From NCBI RefSeq assembly GCF_000285495.1, contig NZ_HE610977.1, positions 611,018 through 675,017 of the forward strand: 64,000 nt of DNA, written 5' to 3'. This DNA is from Oceanobacillus massiliensis str. N'diop. Lineage in GTDB: Bacteria > Bacillota > Bacilli > Bacillales > Amphibacillaceae. Every line of letters starts with the position of its first letter. The first letter of the stretch is position 1. Shown in pieces: positions 25,120 through 34,649 of the stretch. The notes below the pieces were generated by a model. That model made no database searches. It had not been told where the DNA came from and worked only from the letters and a program-made list of their open reading frames with translations. The position numbers were made by a program, and so were the translations under genes.

Positions 25120-26217
25120 ATGGCTGAGTTACGCTTGGAACATATTCAAAAATCTTATGATAAAAACGTTATTGCGGTAAATGACTTTAATCTGGATATC
25201 AAGGATAAAGAATTTATTGTATTTGTAGGCCCATCAGGCTGTGGTAAATCCACAACATTACGGATGATTGCAGGATTGGAAGAAATCTCAGATGGTGAGC
25301 TATATATCGATGATAGGAAAATGAATGACGTTGCACCAAAAGACCGTGATATTGCCATGGTTTTCCAAAACTATGCTCTATATCCTCATATGAATGTATA
25401 TGATAATATGGCATTTGGACTAAAACTTCGAAAATTTAAAAAAGATGAAATCGATCAACGTGTCAATAATGCAGCCAAAATCCTTGGACTGGAAGCATAC
25501 CTGGATCGTAAACCAAAAGCATTGTCCGGTGGGCAGCGTCAACGTGTAGCACTCGGACGGGCAATTGTTCGGGATGCTAAAGTATTCCTTATGGATGAAC
25601 CATTATCCAATCTGGATGCTAAGCTGCGTGTACAGATGCGTGCCGAAATTCAAAAGCTTCATCAGCGTCTGCAGACAACTACTATCTATGTAACCCATGA
25701 CCAGACAGAGGCAATGACAATGGCCACCAGGCTTGTGGTGATGAAGGATGGCATTATCCAACAGGTAGGTGCCCCTAAAGACGTATATGATCTACCGGAA
25801 AATATCTTTGTTGGAGGCTTTATTGGTTCACCTTCCATGAACTTCTTTACAGCCAAATTAATAGAAGGATATTTAGTGATTGATGATGTAAAATTAAAAG
25901 TTCCAGAAGGTAAAATGAAAATGCTTCGCGAACAAAATTATGTAGAAAAAGAAGTTGTTCTTGGAATACGCCCAGAGGACATCCATGATGAGCTTGTGTT
26001 CATCGATTCCTCTCCAGAAAGCAAAATTTCTGCTACCATTGAGGTTGCAGAATTGATGGGGGCTGAATCCATCCTCTACTCCAAACTAAGTACACAGGAT
26101 TTCGTAGCAAGAGTGGACTCCCGAACAGATATCAAGGGTGGAGACAATATTGAACTTGCATTTGATATGAACAAAGTGCATTTCTTCGATAAAGATACAG
26201 AACTGCGAATCAGATAA
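25120..26217 (+). CDS. msmX: Sugar ABC transporter ATPase MsmX
   Basis: Shared ATP-binding subunit energising several oligosaccharide importers (UgpC/MalK family), acting at the inner face of the membrane. It has Walker A GPSGCGKSTT (about 37), Q-loop FQNYALYPHM, signature LSGGQRQRVALGRAI (about 134), Walker B VFLMDEPLSNLD (about 154), H-loop VTHDQ and a C-terminal TOBE regulatory domain (about 240-365). Length 365 fits. GGAGGG lies 6 nt before ATG. No permease or binding-protein genes are adjacent, consistent with a multitask ATPase. Confidence 0.93.
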   Translation: MAELRLEHIQKSYDKNVIAVNDFNLDIKDKEFIVFVGPSGCGKSTTLRMIAGLEEISDGELYIDDRKMNDVAPKDRDIAMVFQNYALYPHMNVYDNMAFGLKLRKFKKDEIDQRVNNAAKILGLEAYLDRKPKALSGGQRQRVALGRAIVRDAKVFLMDEPLSNLDAKLRVQMRAEIQKLHQRLQTTTIYVTHDQTEAMTMATRLVVMKDGIIQQVGAPKDVYDLPENIFVGGFIGSPSMNFFTAKLIEGYLVIDDVKLKVPEGKMKMLREQNYVEKEVVLGIRPEDIHDELVFIDSSPESKISATIEVAELMGAESILYSKLSTQDFVARVDSRTDIKGGDNIELAFDMNKVHFFDKDTELRIR

Positions 26218-26223
26218 TCATTT

Positions 26224-26252
26224 AGAGAAGTGGATAACACCACTTCTCTTTT
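26224..26252 (+). terminator. Terminator of msmX
   Basis: AGAGAAGTG / CACTTCTCT stem with a 7-nt loop followed by TTTTCTT. Confidence 0.9.
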
Positions 26253-26390
26253 CTTCTATAAATAGCCAAACTTCTGGCTATACTAGTCACAAAGGCATGT
26301 TTTGACTGTTAAATGATAAATCCTGGAAAGACACCCAATTATGTAAGGAAGGAAAGCCTTAAAAGACTTCCCCTCCAGCCATATTATTAT

Positions 26391-26591
26391 TTAGAAGCTT
26401 CCATTCATTTGTTGTTGTGCAGTTTGAACAAGACGTTTAGTGATCTCTCCACCTACAGAACCATTCGCACGTGAAGTAGTATCAGCACCAAGATTAACAC
26501 CAAATTCTTGAGCAATTTCATATTTCATTTGATCAAGAGCTTGTTGTACTCCAGGAACAAGTAATTGGTTTGAACTATTGTTGCTAGCCAT
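26391..26591 (-). CDS. Alpha/beta-type small acid-soluble spore protein
   Basis: 66-residue DNA-saturating spore protein that protects spore DNA from UV and heat. It carries the GPR cleavage region [31 protein letters not shown] and an N-terminal Asn/Ser-rich arm. The frame is open to 26720, but ATG 26591 has AGGAGGTG 6-7 nt upstream. It is expected to be SigG-dependent; the minus strand has GTCATAA about 19-20 nt before CAATAGA upstream, a weak promoter candidate. Confidence 0.96.
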   Translation of the reverse strand: MASNNSSNQLLVPGVQQALDQMKYEIAQEFGVNLGADTTSRANGSVGGEITKRLVQTAQQQMNGSF

Positions 26592-26691
26592 GTTTATCAC
26601 CTCCTGTAATTCTATTGTCTGCACATCGGAAAATCTTATGACAAAATAGTGCTGGTAAATTGTAGGATATCTACCACCTTCTGAAAAAAGA

Positions 26692-27142
26692 GACTGTTTT
26701 CTCAAAATTGTTATTTTCACATCAAATATATAAACTACGACGTAATAGCAATTCCCGATTTCCGCTACGGGCAGTCGCTTTCCGCGGGCACCGCTTCAGC
26801 TTCCTCGGAAGAAACCCACTTCCTGCAGGGTCTTCAGCTGTTGCTTTTCCCGCTGGAGTCGACTGCCCTGCGCTCCAATCAATCAGCTTAATAATTGAAT
26901 ATCAGTAATTTGATTCAGAAAGCCAAATCACAACGGAGGAAATACACGGAGACTCCTGCGGGAAAGCGAAGACGCTAAGACCCCGCAGAGAGCGAACTTT
27001 GCGAGCGAGGAGGCTTAGCGCGAGCCCGCGGAAAGCGAAATGTATTTCCGGAGTGGGGATAAATCACCAATCATATATTGTTGCGTCACAGTTTCCATCA
27101 AATACAAAGTCAGAAATAACAGCAATACTTACGAAAAGAGCC
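26692..27142. mobile_element. Complete copy of large paired-unit repeat (451 bp)
   Basis: Begins GACTGTTTTC and ends GAAAAGAGCC, imperfect terminal inverted repeats, and is flanked by AAAAAGA on both sides (26685-26691 and 27143-27149). Inside lie unit B (closing stem 26769-26777 / 26860-26868) and unit A (26938-26947 / about 27040-27049) in inverted orientation around an AT-rich centre. It is nearly identical over long stretches to 34650-35101. It has no ORF of its own and is therefore non-autonomous. Confidence 0.85.
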
Positions 27143-27150
27143 AAAAAGAA

Positions 27151-27184
27151 GAACAGGCTGCTATTAATGCCGCCTGCTCTTTTT
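27151..27184 (-). terminator. Terminator of fumC
   Basis: Minus-strand GAGCAGGCGGC / GCAGCCTGTTC-type stem six bp after the fumC stop. It abuts the inserted element; the downstream flank contributes CTTCTTTTT. Confidence 0.75.
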
Positions 27185-27189
27185 CCTGA

Positions 27190-28575
27190 TTATTTTGGAT
27201 GTGTCATTTCTTTTGGATTGACATATTCGTCAAACTCTTCTGCAGTCAATAAACCAAGTTCAATAGCCGTTTCCTTTAAGGTAGAATTATCATTAAAAGC
27301 CTTTTTTGCAATCTTTGCTGCATTCTCATAGCCGATATGAGGGTTTAAGGCTGTCACAAGCATTAAGGAATCATTTAAGTATTTTTCGATCTGTTCCATA
27401 TTTGGCTCTATTCCTGCAGCGCAACGCTCATCAAATGACATAATACTATCTGCAAGTAATTGGCTGGATTGAAGGAAGTTATACGCGATAACTGGTTTGA
27501 ATACATTTAATTCAAAATTCCCCTGACTTGCAGCAAATCCGATTGCAGCGTCATTTCCCATCACCTGGGCAGCTACCATTGTTACGGCCTCACTTTGTGT
27601 CGGGTTAACTTTCCCAGGCATAATGGAACTTCCAGGTTCATTAGCAGGAATCGTAATCTCGCCAATTCCACAACGCGGTCCACTTGCAAGCCAGCGAACG
27701 TCATTGGCGATCTTCATCATATCAGCAGCCAATGCTTTCAGTGCTCCATGGGCATAAACAGTTTCATCATGACTCGTTAATGCATGAAATTTATTGGGTG
27801 CAGATACGAATTCCTTACTTGTATATTCACTGATTGCCTTACATACACGTTCGGAAAACTCTGGATGTGCATTGAGCCCCGTACCAACTGCAGTGCCGCC
27901 AATTGCCAATTCCCTTAGATGGTTTGCACTTTCTCGAATCATCATTTCTGATTTTTCCAGCATACGATGCCAGCCGCTGATTTCTTGACCAAGTGTTAGT
28001 GGTGTAGCATCCTGCAAATGTGTACGTCCAATTTTGACGATATCGGAGAATGCTTCCTTTTTCTCATTAAATGTAGCTTTTAACTGTTTGATTGCAGGAA
28101 TTACGATGTCCTCGAGCTTTAATACAGAGGCTACATGCATCGCTGTAGGATATGTATCATTAGAGCTTTGCGATTTATTCACATCATCATTCGGATGGAG
28201 CCTTATCTTGCTCCCTTTCTCCTCCAGCCAGTTATTGCCGACGTAAGCCAATACTTCATTTACGTTCATATTTGATTGGGTACCACTTCCCGTCTGCCAT
28301 ACGACCAGTGGAAAGTGCTCATTCAATTTATCTTCAAGAACTTGATCTGCCGCGTAGTAGATTGCTTCAGCCTTGTCTTTTTCCATTAGTCCAAGATCAC
28401 TATTGGCTTTTGCTGCGCTTCTCTTTAATATTGCAAACGCTTTTATAATTTCAGTTGGCATTTTTTGATCACCAATTGGAAAGTTCTCTTTACTTCTTTG
28501 CGTTTGTGCCCCCCAATATTTGTCAGCTGGTACCTTTATTTCTCCTATGGTGTCCCGTTCGACGCGATAATCCAT
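27190..28575 (-). CDS. fumC: Class II fumarate hydratase
   Basis: TCA-cycle enzyme interconverting fumarate and malate, an iron-independent homotetramer. It has the superfamily signature [11 protein letters not shown] (about residues 313-323), [25 protein letters not shown] and [12 protein letters not shown]-like [11 protein letters not shown]. The frame extends to 28590, but ATG 28575 has GGGAGG 8 nt upstream and gives [16 protein letters not shown]. Length 461 is standard. Equivalent to B. subtilis citG. Monocistronic. Confidence 0.96.
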   Translation of the reverse strand: MDYRVERDTIGEIKVPADKYWGAQTQRSKENFPIGDQKMPTEIIKAFAILKRSAAKANSDLGLMEKDKAEAIYYAADQVLEDKLNEHFPLVVWQTGSGTQSNMNVNEVLAYVGNNWLEEKGSKIRLHPNDDVNKSQSSNDTYPTAMHVASVLKLEDIVIPAIKQLKATFNEKKEAFSDIVKIGRTHLQDATPLTLGQEISGWHRMLEKSEMMIRESANHLRELAIGGTAVGTGLNAHPEFSERVCKAISEYTSKEFVSAPNKFHALTSHDETVYAHGALKALAADMMKIANDVRWLASGPRCGIGEITIPANEPGSSIMPGKVNPTQSEAVTMVAAQVMGNDAAIGFAASQGNFELNVFKPVIAYNFLQSSQLLADSIMSFDERCAAGIEPNMEQIEKYLNDSLMLVTALNPHIGYENAAKIAKKAFNDNSTLKETAIELGLLTAEEFDEYVNPKEMTHPK

Positions 28576-28873
28576 TTCAATTCCTCCCATTGTCGGATAA
28601 TATAACTGTTGAAACCCTCTCTATTGTATCAAATTTTTCAAATAAATTACTACTTATCCATCAAAAATAATGTAAAGACCTGCGTAAAATGGAGTCAAAA
28701 GATTGCAATGACACAAAATTGTACTACAATTCCTTCCAATTCAGCACGGTTTTTCGATATAATACGTTGTAGTTAGTTGTTAAAAAGACCTTTCGCATCA
28801 CTGACTATACGTTTAAACAGAAGTCTTTCATACCATCATTTCTTAAAGTACCGTTTTAAAGGAGGATTTCTTT

Positions 28874-29785
28874 ATGCCGAATATATGGACACATATACTA
28901 TTCTGTGAAGATGTTGTAGATGCGGTTAAAAAACCATATCCATTTTCACCATACGAACCCTATATGAAGTTAGGAGCACAGGGGCCTGACCCCTTTTTCT
29001 ATTATAATTTTTGGCCTTGGATCAAAAAAGATCCGGTAAACGAAGTGGGATCAGTTCTTCACACGGAAAATTGCGGGGACTTTCTGATGGAATTGATCGT
29101 TCATGCTAAGAATCAATGCAGGGAAGTCAAAGCCTACGTGACAGGCTTTGTTACCCATCATATATTGGACCGCAATACACATCCCTTTATCCATTATCGC
29201 GCAGGTTATGAAGGGAGCAAGCATCAAAAGCTTGAAGTGCTGATTGACACATTAATGCTGGAAAAATATTACAAATTGAAAACATGGAAGTCAGCGGTGT
29301 ATAAAGAAATCAGTGTCGGAAAGTCATTGAATCCTGAAGTTCAAGCCCTGATGGACCAAACCATAAAAAAATACTACCCAGATTTAAACGTTCCCGCCGA
29401 TTACATTCAGAAATCATACAGAGATATGCTTTTTGCATTAAAGATACTATCGGATCCCTACGGCTGGAAAAATAAATTGCTTGGCTCCTTGATTTCTTCC
29501 TATTCACATCAGCCTATCCATGACAGCATTGACTATCTGAATATGAACCGGACTACCTGGTATCATCCGGCAACAAATGAGCCTTCAAGTAAAAGTTTTA
29601 TTGAATTATATGACAAGGCACGGGTGGAGGGAATTGAAATTTTGACAGAGCTGCAGAACTACTGGCAAAATAATAACCATTATTCCAAGCAACGGCTGAG
29701 TGAACTGATTGCAAATATTTCTTATGACACCGGCAAACCCCTTAAGCTTCTTCTTGAAAATAGATACTGTGATCCAATCGTGTAA
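28874..29785 (+). CDS. Zinc-dependent phospholipase C family protein
   Basis: 303-residue member of the Zn_dep_PLPC family, a helical fold related to phospholipase C and S1/P1 nuclease. Candidate zinc ligands are the N-terminal W-T-H of MPNIWTHILFCEDV, GAQGPDPF, and the HH / H cluster FVTHHILDRNTHPFIHY (about residues 93-110). There is no signal peptide, so it is probably cytosolic despite the family name. AAAGGAGG lies 8-9 nt before ATG. Substrate unknown. Confidence 0.85.
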   Translation: MPNIWTHILFCEDVVDAVKKPYPFSPYEPYMKLGAQGPDPFFYYNFWPWIKKDPVNEVGSVLHTENCGDFLMELIVHAKNQCREVKAYVTGFVTHHILDRNTHPFIHYRAGYEGSKHQKLEVLIDTLMLEKYYKLKTWKSAVYKEISVGKSLNPEVQALMDQTIKKYYPDLNVPADYIQKSYRDMLFALKILSDPYGWKNKLLGSLISSYSHQPIHDSIDYLNMNRTTWYHPATNEPSSKSFIELYDKARVEGIEILTELQNYWQNNNHYSKQRLSELIANISYDTGKPLKLLLENRYCDPIV

Positions 29786-29816
29786 AAGCAGCGTGCATCA
29801 GCACCCTGCTTTTTTA
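29784..29816 (+). terminator. Terminator of the phospholipase C-like gene
   Basis: AAAAGCAG-GTG / GCAC-CTGCTTTT stem with a one-base bulge and trailing T residues, beginning at the stop codon. Confidence 0.88.
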
Positions 29817-30000
29817 GTATTATTGGTTTTTTGCAGCTGGATCTGATAAATCGGAACGTAGCTCAAGATTACTTTGCTTCAGGTTCGGCAGCATAGCACG
29901 AGAGCAGAATTTGCGAAGTCTACGTTTTATTTGGTGCGATGTTTAGTGTTCATATAAATAATATACATCCTTGACATTCCATTTCTAAGCTAATGGATTG

Positions 30001-30110
30001 AAGCTTAGTGCAGTCGACTCCTGCGGGAATAGCAACAGCAGAAGATCTTGCAGGAAGCTAACACCATAAGCGGAAAGCAACTGCCCGCAGCGACTTGGCC
30101 AAAGCTGTTA
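30001..30110. repeat. Solo, decayed B unit of the large repeat
   Basis: Keeps the B-unit landmarks CAGTCGACTCCTGCGGGAA, AGCAACAGCAGAAGATC, GCAGGAAGC and CGGAAAGCAACTGCCCG in order. The closing arms are GTGCAGTCG and CAACTGCCC. No A unit or terminal repeats are nearby. Confidence 0.7.
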
Positions 30111-30127
30111 TAATGCACTTTTGACTA

Positions 30128-31432
30128 TTACCTCGGTTTTACCCTTACTTCGCCTTCAGGTTCGGTAGCTTTTATCGCCTCCTGGACTCCCTTTTCTATG
30201 TCAACAAACCTCAAAAGAATGATACCAACGATAAAGAAGACAACGAGCGAAATAATTCCCAATCTGCTGTTGCCTGTGATTTGGCCAACAAAGGCAAACA
30301 TAAATGGACCAATTACCGCTGCAAACTTCGAGGAAATCCCATAAAAGCCAAAGAACTCCGCATGTTTATCTGCTGGTACCATCCTCCCGAATATGGACCT
30401 GCTCAATGACTGGGCACCACCTTGCACCAAGCCAACACAGAAAGCGAGAATGTAAAAATGTAAGGATGAATTCATGAAATATCCGATAATGACAATTCCC
30501 AAATAAACAAAAAGCGTTATATTCAATGCTTTTTTTGCTGTGATTTTTGTTGCGAGCCAACCAAAGAAAAAGGTAAAAGGTATACCAACAAACTGGGTTA
30601 TCAATAAAGCAAGTATTAAATCATTTGAAGCAATCCCTATTTCACTGCCATAAACAGTTGCCATACGGATAATAGTCGATATCCCATCATTGTACAGCCA
30701 AAAAGCCAGCAGAAAAATCGCCGCCTGCTTATATTGCCGGATTTCCTTAAATGTGCTGCCTACCCTCGAAAAACCAGTTGATAGATAGGATTGATTCCGT
30801 TTCACAAGTACCTTTTTCTCTTCTTTAATATTTTTGATTAAAGGGATAGAGAAAACCAGCCACCATACACCAACCGTGACAAAGGATACCCTGCTGGCCA
30901 TTGCGGTGTCTGCTAATCCAAACCAGCCTGGGTTGAGAATCATAACAATGTTTACTGCAAGCAATAGCCCGCCCCCAATATAGCCAAAGGCAAAACCACC
31001 GGACGAAATACGGTCTATATCATCCTCCCCTGCTATTTCAGGTAAAAATCCATCATAAAAAATATTTGCTCCTGAGAAACCGATTGATCCTACAATAAAT
31101 AATACCGATGCTAATATGTAGTCTCCTTCGCCAACAAAAAATAATAAAATACTGGCTATAATACCCATAAAGGCAAAAAACTGAAGGAATTTCTTTTTCG
31201 ATGCAGAGAAATCACTGATAGCTCCTAAAATGGGTGCCAGTACTGCGACAATCAGGACCGATATTGATTGTGAATAGCCCCAATAACTCGTGGCCAGTCC
31301 TTCTTCCAGACCGGAAGCTGCAACACTTGAATAGTAAACAGGAAGTACTGCAGCCATAATCGTCGTTGCAAATGCGGAATTACCGAAATCATAGAGCATC
31401 CAGCTTCTTTGTAGCTTCTTTCTTTTCTCCAT
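30128..31432 (-). CDS. UMF1-family MFS transporter (YxiO-like)
   Basis: 434-residue major facilitator with about 12 membrane helices, of the UMF1/Atg22-like group that includes B. subtilis YxiO. The N-terminus SWMLYDFGNSAFATTIMAAVLPVYY is the family signature (YDFGNSAF), and GAQSLSRSIFGRMVP in the C-half is also typical. The frame is open to 31516, but ATG 31432 has GGGGAGG 5 nt upstream. The substrate is unknown; the vacuolar relative exports amino acids. Confidence 0.87.
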   Translation of the reverse strand: MEKRKKLQRSWMLYDFGNSAFATTIMAAVLPVYYSSVAASGLEEGLATSYWGYSQSISVLIVAVLAPILGAISDFSASKKKFLQFFAFMGIIASILLFFVGEGDYILASVLFIVGSIGFSGANIFYDGFLPEIAGEDDIDRISSGGFAFGYIGGGLLLAVNIVMILNPGWFGLADTAMASRVSFVTVGVWWLVFSIPLIKNIKEEKKVLVKRNQSYLSTGFSRVGSTFKEIRQYKQAAIFLLAFWLYNDGISTIIRMATVYGSEIGIASNDLILALLITQFVGIPFTFFFGWLATKITAKKALNITLFVYLGIVIIGYFMNSSLHFYILAFCVGLVQGGAQSLSRSIFGRMVPADKHAEFFGFYGISSKFAAVIGPFMFAFVGQITGNSRLGIISLVVFFIVGIILLRFVDIEKGVQEAIKATEPEGEVRVKPR

Positions 31433-31783
31433 TGTCCTCCCCCTCTTTAAAAAAGGCTGTTGATTCGCTACCCATATTTTATACAATCTGATCGGACAGC
31501 AGCGAACACTTTCCAAATGACATCCTTCCCAGATTCAACTTTGGCTCCACCCCCACCATCTATTCACCTATTCGCAAAAGAGAGCCTTCCAGATTTAAAA
31601 AGCATATCAAATAAAAGTCCTTTAGACCTATCCATTTATAAAAATTTACAAAAAGAAAACAAAAAGCAAGGAAATCCGATTCCCTGCTTATCTTAGGACG
31701 GCACTTCCCAGTAGCAGTCGTGTTACTTTTTTCTTCGCTTGCCGTCACTAATTTAACCCAATTTCGAGTATTTCAGCAAAAAA
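31433..31783. other. Intergenic region, nothing recognised
   Basis: About 350 bp AT-rich region between the IDEAL-domain gene terminator and the MFS gene start; short ORFs here have no ribosome sites or recognisable products. Confidence 0.5.
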
Positions 31784-31810
31784 AAGCCTCACCGACTGAG
31801 GTAAGGCTTC
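31784..31810 (-). terminator. Terminator of the IDEAL-domain gene
   Basis: AAGCC / GGCTT and inner CCTCA / TGAGG pairing; on the minus strand followed by eight T. Confidence 0.8.
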
Positions 31811-31815
31811 TGTTG

Positions 31816-32049
31816 TTATTCCCAAACAAAATGTCTATATGCTTTACTTAATTTCATAAATTGATCTTTATTGCCTTTATCAATGGAGCCATTAATATCT
31901 TCTTCCAATTGCTTTTTATTCCAGTTGAAACAAAGTTCATCCAAAACCAGTCGTGAAGCTATTCTTATTTCATAAGGAATTTCCCGTTTAGCATCTAATC
32001 TTTGGCCTTCATATCGAAAAAATCTGTAAACAATCTTTTCCTTCTTCAT
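31816..32049 (-). CDS. Small IDEAL-domain protein
   Basis: 77-residue soluble protein. The C-terminal half (LVLDELCFNWNKKQLEEDINGSIDKGNKDQFMKLSKAYRHFVWE) has the layout of the IDEAL domain found in YpiB, YozD and other Bacillus regulators. AAAGGGGG lies upstream of ATG 32049. Monocistronic, with its own terminator. The domain call is by pattern; function unknown. Confidence 0.68.
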   Translation of the reverse strand: MKKEKIVYRFFRYEGQRLDAKREIPYEIRIASRLVLDELCFNWNKKQLEEDINGSIDKGNKDQFMKLSKAYRHFVWE

Positions 32050-32344
32050 GGAACATGCCCCCTTTGTTCCTTTTTATCATTATCCTAAATTTTTAGAATA
32101 ATTGCAACTGGATTCTGATATATTCAGCAATTTATTTTTTGAAGATTTTCTGATTTTCCTTCAGCAAACTTACTTAACAAATCGCAATATAAATTACCTT
32201 GTGCCTGATTTTTTCTCTAGACCCACCAATGTTCCTCTGATAGACTATTAAAGTTAACTTTTCCCTTACACTTAGGCCTGTCAATCTTTAAACAGGCTCA
32301 AAGAGGGTAATCTATATAAAGCAAGTGAATTTGGAGGCAGAACA

Positions 32345-33223
32345 ATGGATCATTCAGAGAACTTGAAAAAGGGAGAAAAAGGAGCATGGATCAGTATTAT
32401 TGCTTATATTTTTCTATCCTTCATTAAACTCTATATTGCTGCAATAGGCAGTTCAGATGCGCTAAGAGCAGATGGGTTGAATAACACAACCGATGTAATC
32501 GCGTCGATTGCCGTATTGATTGGATTAAAAATCTCCAGAAAGCCACCAGACGAAGTTCATCGTTATGGCCATTACCGTGCAGAAACGATTGCCTCCCTGT
32601 TTGCAGCATTCATTATGATGTTTATCGGTGTGCAGGTGATTTATGATACTTTTAAAAAGGTATTTAATCAGGAAGTAATACAGCCGGACATGCTCACAGC
32701 TTGGACAGCACTTGGGGCAGCATGCATCATGTTATTTGTATATCGTTATAATTCGAATCTGGCCAAGAAAGTAGAGAGCAGCTCATTAAACGCAGCGGCA
32801 AAAGACAATCTATCCGATGCATTGGTAAGTATTGGCGTTTTTATCGGGATTATCGGTGCACAATCCGGAATCAGCTGGCTTGACCCTCTGGCAGGGATGC
32901 TGGTAGGTCTGATTATATGCAAAACGGCATGGGATATATTTAAAGATTCGACGATAACGCTGACAGACGGTTTCGATGAGGAGCAGCTGCAGCGAATTCA
33001 GCGAAGTATTTCAAAGGATGCAGAGGTAAAAGAAGTGCTTGATGTAAAAGGAAGGGTTCATGGCAATCAAGCATTGATTGAAATAACCATATTGGTGGAT
33101 CCGACGTTGAATGTTGAAGAGAGTCACAAAATTACAGAGAGAATCGAATACTACCTCGATAAAAAGCATGATATCACACATGCACATATTCATATTGAAC
33201 CGTATACAGAAAAGCAAGGATGA
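32345..33223 (+). CDS. mneS: CDF-type manganese efflux protein MneS
   Basis: Cation diffusion facilitator (292 aa), about six membrane helices plus a cytoplasmic C-terminal dimerisation domain (about 210-290, HNxH-like HAHIHIEP at the end). The sequence closely follows B. subtilis MneS/YeaB: ADGLNNTTDVIASIAVLIGLKIS and HRYGHYRAETIASLFAAFIMM. The transport site NxxxD in helix 2 with a second acidic site in helix 5 suits Mn(II) export. GGAGG lies 7 nt before ATG. No regulator is adjacent; a MntR box was not identified. Confidence 0.86.
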   Translation: MDHSENLKKGEKGAWISIIAYIFLSFIKLYIAAIGSSDALRADGLNNTTDVIASIAVLIGLKISRKPPDEVHRYGHYRAETIASLFAAFIMMFIGVQVIYDTFKKVFNQEVIQPDMLTAWTALGAACIMLFVYRYNSNLAKKVESSSLNAAAKDNLSDALVSIGVFIGIIGAQSGISWLDPLAGMLVGLIICKTAWDIFKDSTITLTDGFDEEQLQRIQRSISKDAEVKEVLDVKGRVHGNQALIEITILVDPTLNVEESHKITERIEYYLDKKHDITHAHIHIEPYTEKQG

Positions 33224-33339
33224 CCAAAAAATGGTATCCCTGCTTGATAGTACTTGATTGGCTACCAGCACCTTCTGGAATCTTCAATTTGAGAATGTGT
33301 TGGAAGGTGGTTTTCCAGCTCTATAAAATAATGGATAAT

Positions 33340-33455
33340 CACGGATATATCACAAAATTTACTGATAAGTTGCCTAAAGATGCTGATATATGGTGTCTTT
33401 CGCTGTTATATTCCAAACAATGCTGATATATTCTCGGTAACAAGCTGATATAGAT
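33340..33455. repeat. TGATATAT array with about 20-nt periodicity
   Basis: CTGATA-like cores start at about 33342, 33362, 33383, 33403, 33423 and 33445, i.e. every 20-22 nt, with variable sequence between. It lies between the convergent 3' ends of mneS and azlD. Confidence 0.55.
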
Positions 33456-33496
33456 GTCACGGCTCATGAGACAGAAGCAGCCTTTTAAAGCAAGAA

Positions 33497-33787
33497 TTAT
33501 AATGAAAATAAAAAGACTGTAAGGATTGCTCCAATAACAACCAGCACAACATTCAATCCCATAAATGCAAGAACCGCAGCAACAACTCCACCTATCAACC
33601 CAATTTGCGGTTCCTCTGGCCTAACCGCTAATATTCCAGGGAATATCAATGCTCCTAATGCTGCGTAAGGTATCGATGCAAGCCATCTATTTACCCATGG
33701 CCTGTACTGCATTTTTTCTACGATGAAAGCCGGTATGATCCGTGGGAGCACCGTCACGATAGACATCCCAATAATAATCCAAATCAT
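33497..33787 (-). CDS. azlD: Branched-chain amino acid exporter subunit AzlD
   Basis: 96-residue membrane protein with three to four helices and the AzlD sequence VTVLPRIIPAFIVEKMQYRPWVNRWLASIPYAALGALIFPG. Partner of AzlC in export of branched-chain amino acids or analogues. Its ATG overlaps the azlC stop by 4 bp (ATGA). Second gene of azlCD. Confidence 0.92.
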   Translation of the reverse strand: MIWIIIGMSIVTVLPRIIPAFIVEKMQYRPWVNRWLASIPYAALGALIFPGILAVRPEEPQIGLIGGVVAAVLAFMGLNVVLVVIGAILTVFLFSL

Positions 33788-34509
33788 GCCCTGTCCTCCT
33801 TAAGCATAAAGATTCCACTCATTCCACCAATCACTGTTCCGGCAACAATCGCCCAGCCAGAGCTCATACCAAGCTGTACACATAAAGCATTCACCAGCAT
33901 GGCAATCACAGCAATAGCTGCAATCCGCTTTTCTTTTTTGATGGTTGGAACAAGCAGACCAATAAACATAGCATATAAAGCAATCCCCATACTTTGACTA
34001 AGACTCTCTGGTATTATTTCACCTAGAAGCCCTCCGAAAAAAGATCCGAAAATCCAGGATAGATAAGCAATTATAATAATTGTCCCATAAAATACTGCTC
34101 CTTTTTCCTTTCTGCTCTGTTTGGGATTTACTGCAGACACAGCAAATGTCTCATCTGTCAGTCCGAATGACAGAGGAATTTTCCATTTTAAACTAATATC
34201 TTTGAGCAGACTCATAAAGGATAGGCTCATAACAAAATGACGGAAGTTCAATACAAAGGTCGCAATAATAATCTCCAAAGCCCCTGTACCAACTGCAACC
34301 ATATTCACCGCCATAAACTGGCTTGCCCCGGCAAAAACCATTACACTCATTAATGTTAATTCAGCCAAGGTCATACCTGATTGTTTCGCCAGCACTCCAT
34401 ACGTAATTGCTACTGGAAGATATCCGAGCATAATAGGAAATCCTGTAGCGAGACCTTGTTTTATCATATGTATTGTTGCAGATGAATTCCCCTCTTCACT
34501 TTTTGTCAC
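33784..34509 (-). CDS. azlC: Branched-chain amino acid exporter subunit AzlC
   Basis: 241-residue integral membrane protein: AzlC motif GFPIMLGYLPVAITYGVLAKQSGMTLAELTLMSVMVFAGASQFMAVNM and LTDETFAVS. The start is GTG 34509, 12 nt after GGGGGA, slightly long spacing. It forms an operon with azlD. Upstream lies a complete large-repeat element, which separates it from the next gene; there is no adjacent AzlB/Lrp regulator. Confidence 0.92.
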   Translation of the reverse strand: MTKSEEGNSSATIHMIKQGLATGFPIMLGYLPVAITYGVLAKQSGMTLAELTLMSVMVFAGASQFMAVNMVAVGTGALEIIIATFVLNFRHFVMSLSFMSLLKDISLKWKIPLSFGLTDETFAVSAVNPKQSRKEKGAVFYGTIIIIAYLSWIFGSFFGGLLGEIIPESLSQSMGIALYAMFIGLLVPTIKKEKRIAAIAVIAMLVNALCVQLGMSSGWAIVAGTVIGGMSGIFMLKEDRA

Positions 34510-34649
34510 AATTTCTTACAATCCCCCTTTTGTAAAATTCTATTTATTATAACTGAATTTTTCGTAAAATTAAAGGCCTAAAAGAGGGAAATATATGTTA
34601 TTGACAAACAAAGAATGAAAGATGTATAGTCATTATTATCATAATTAAA

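Noticed and set aside
33220-33426. 68-codon ORF after mneS
   Set aside because: Overlaps the TGATATAT array, no ribosome site, no similarity I can recognise.
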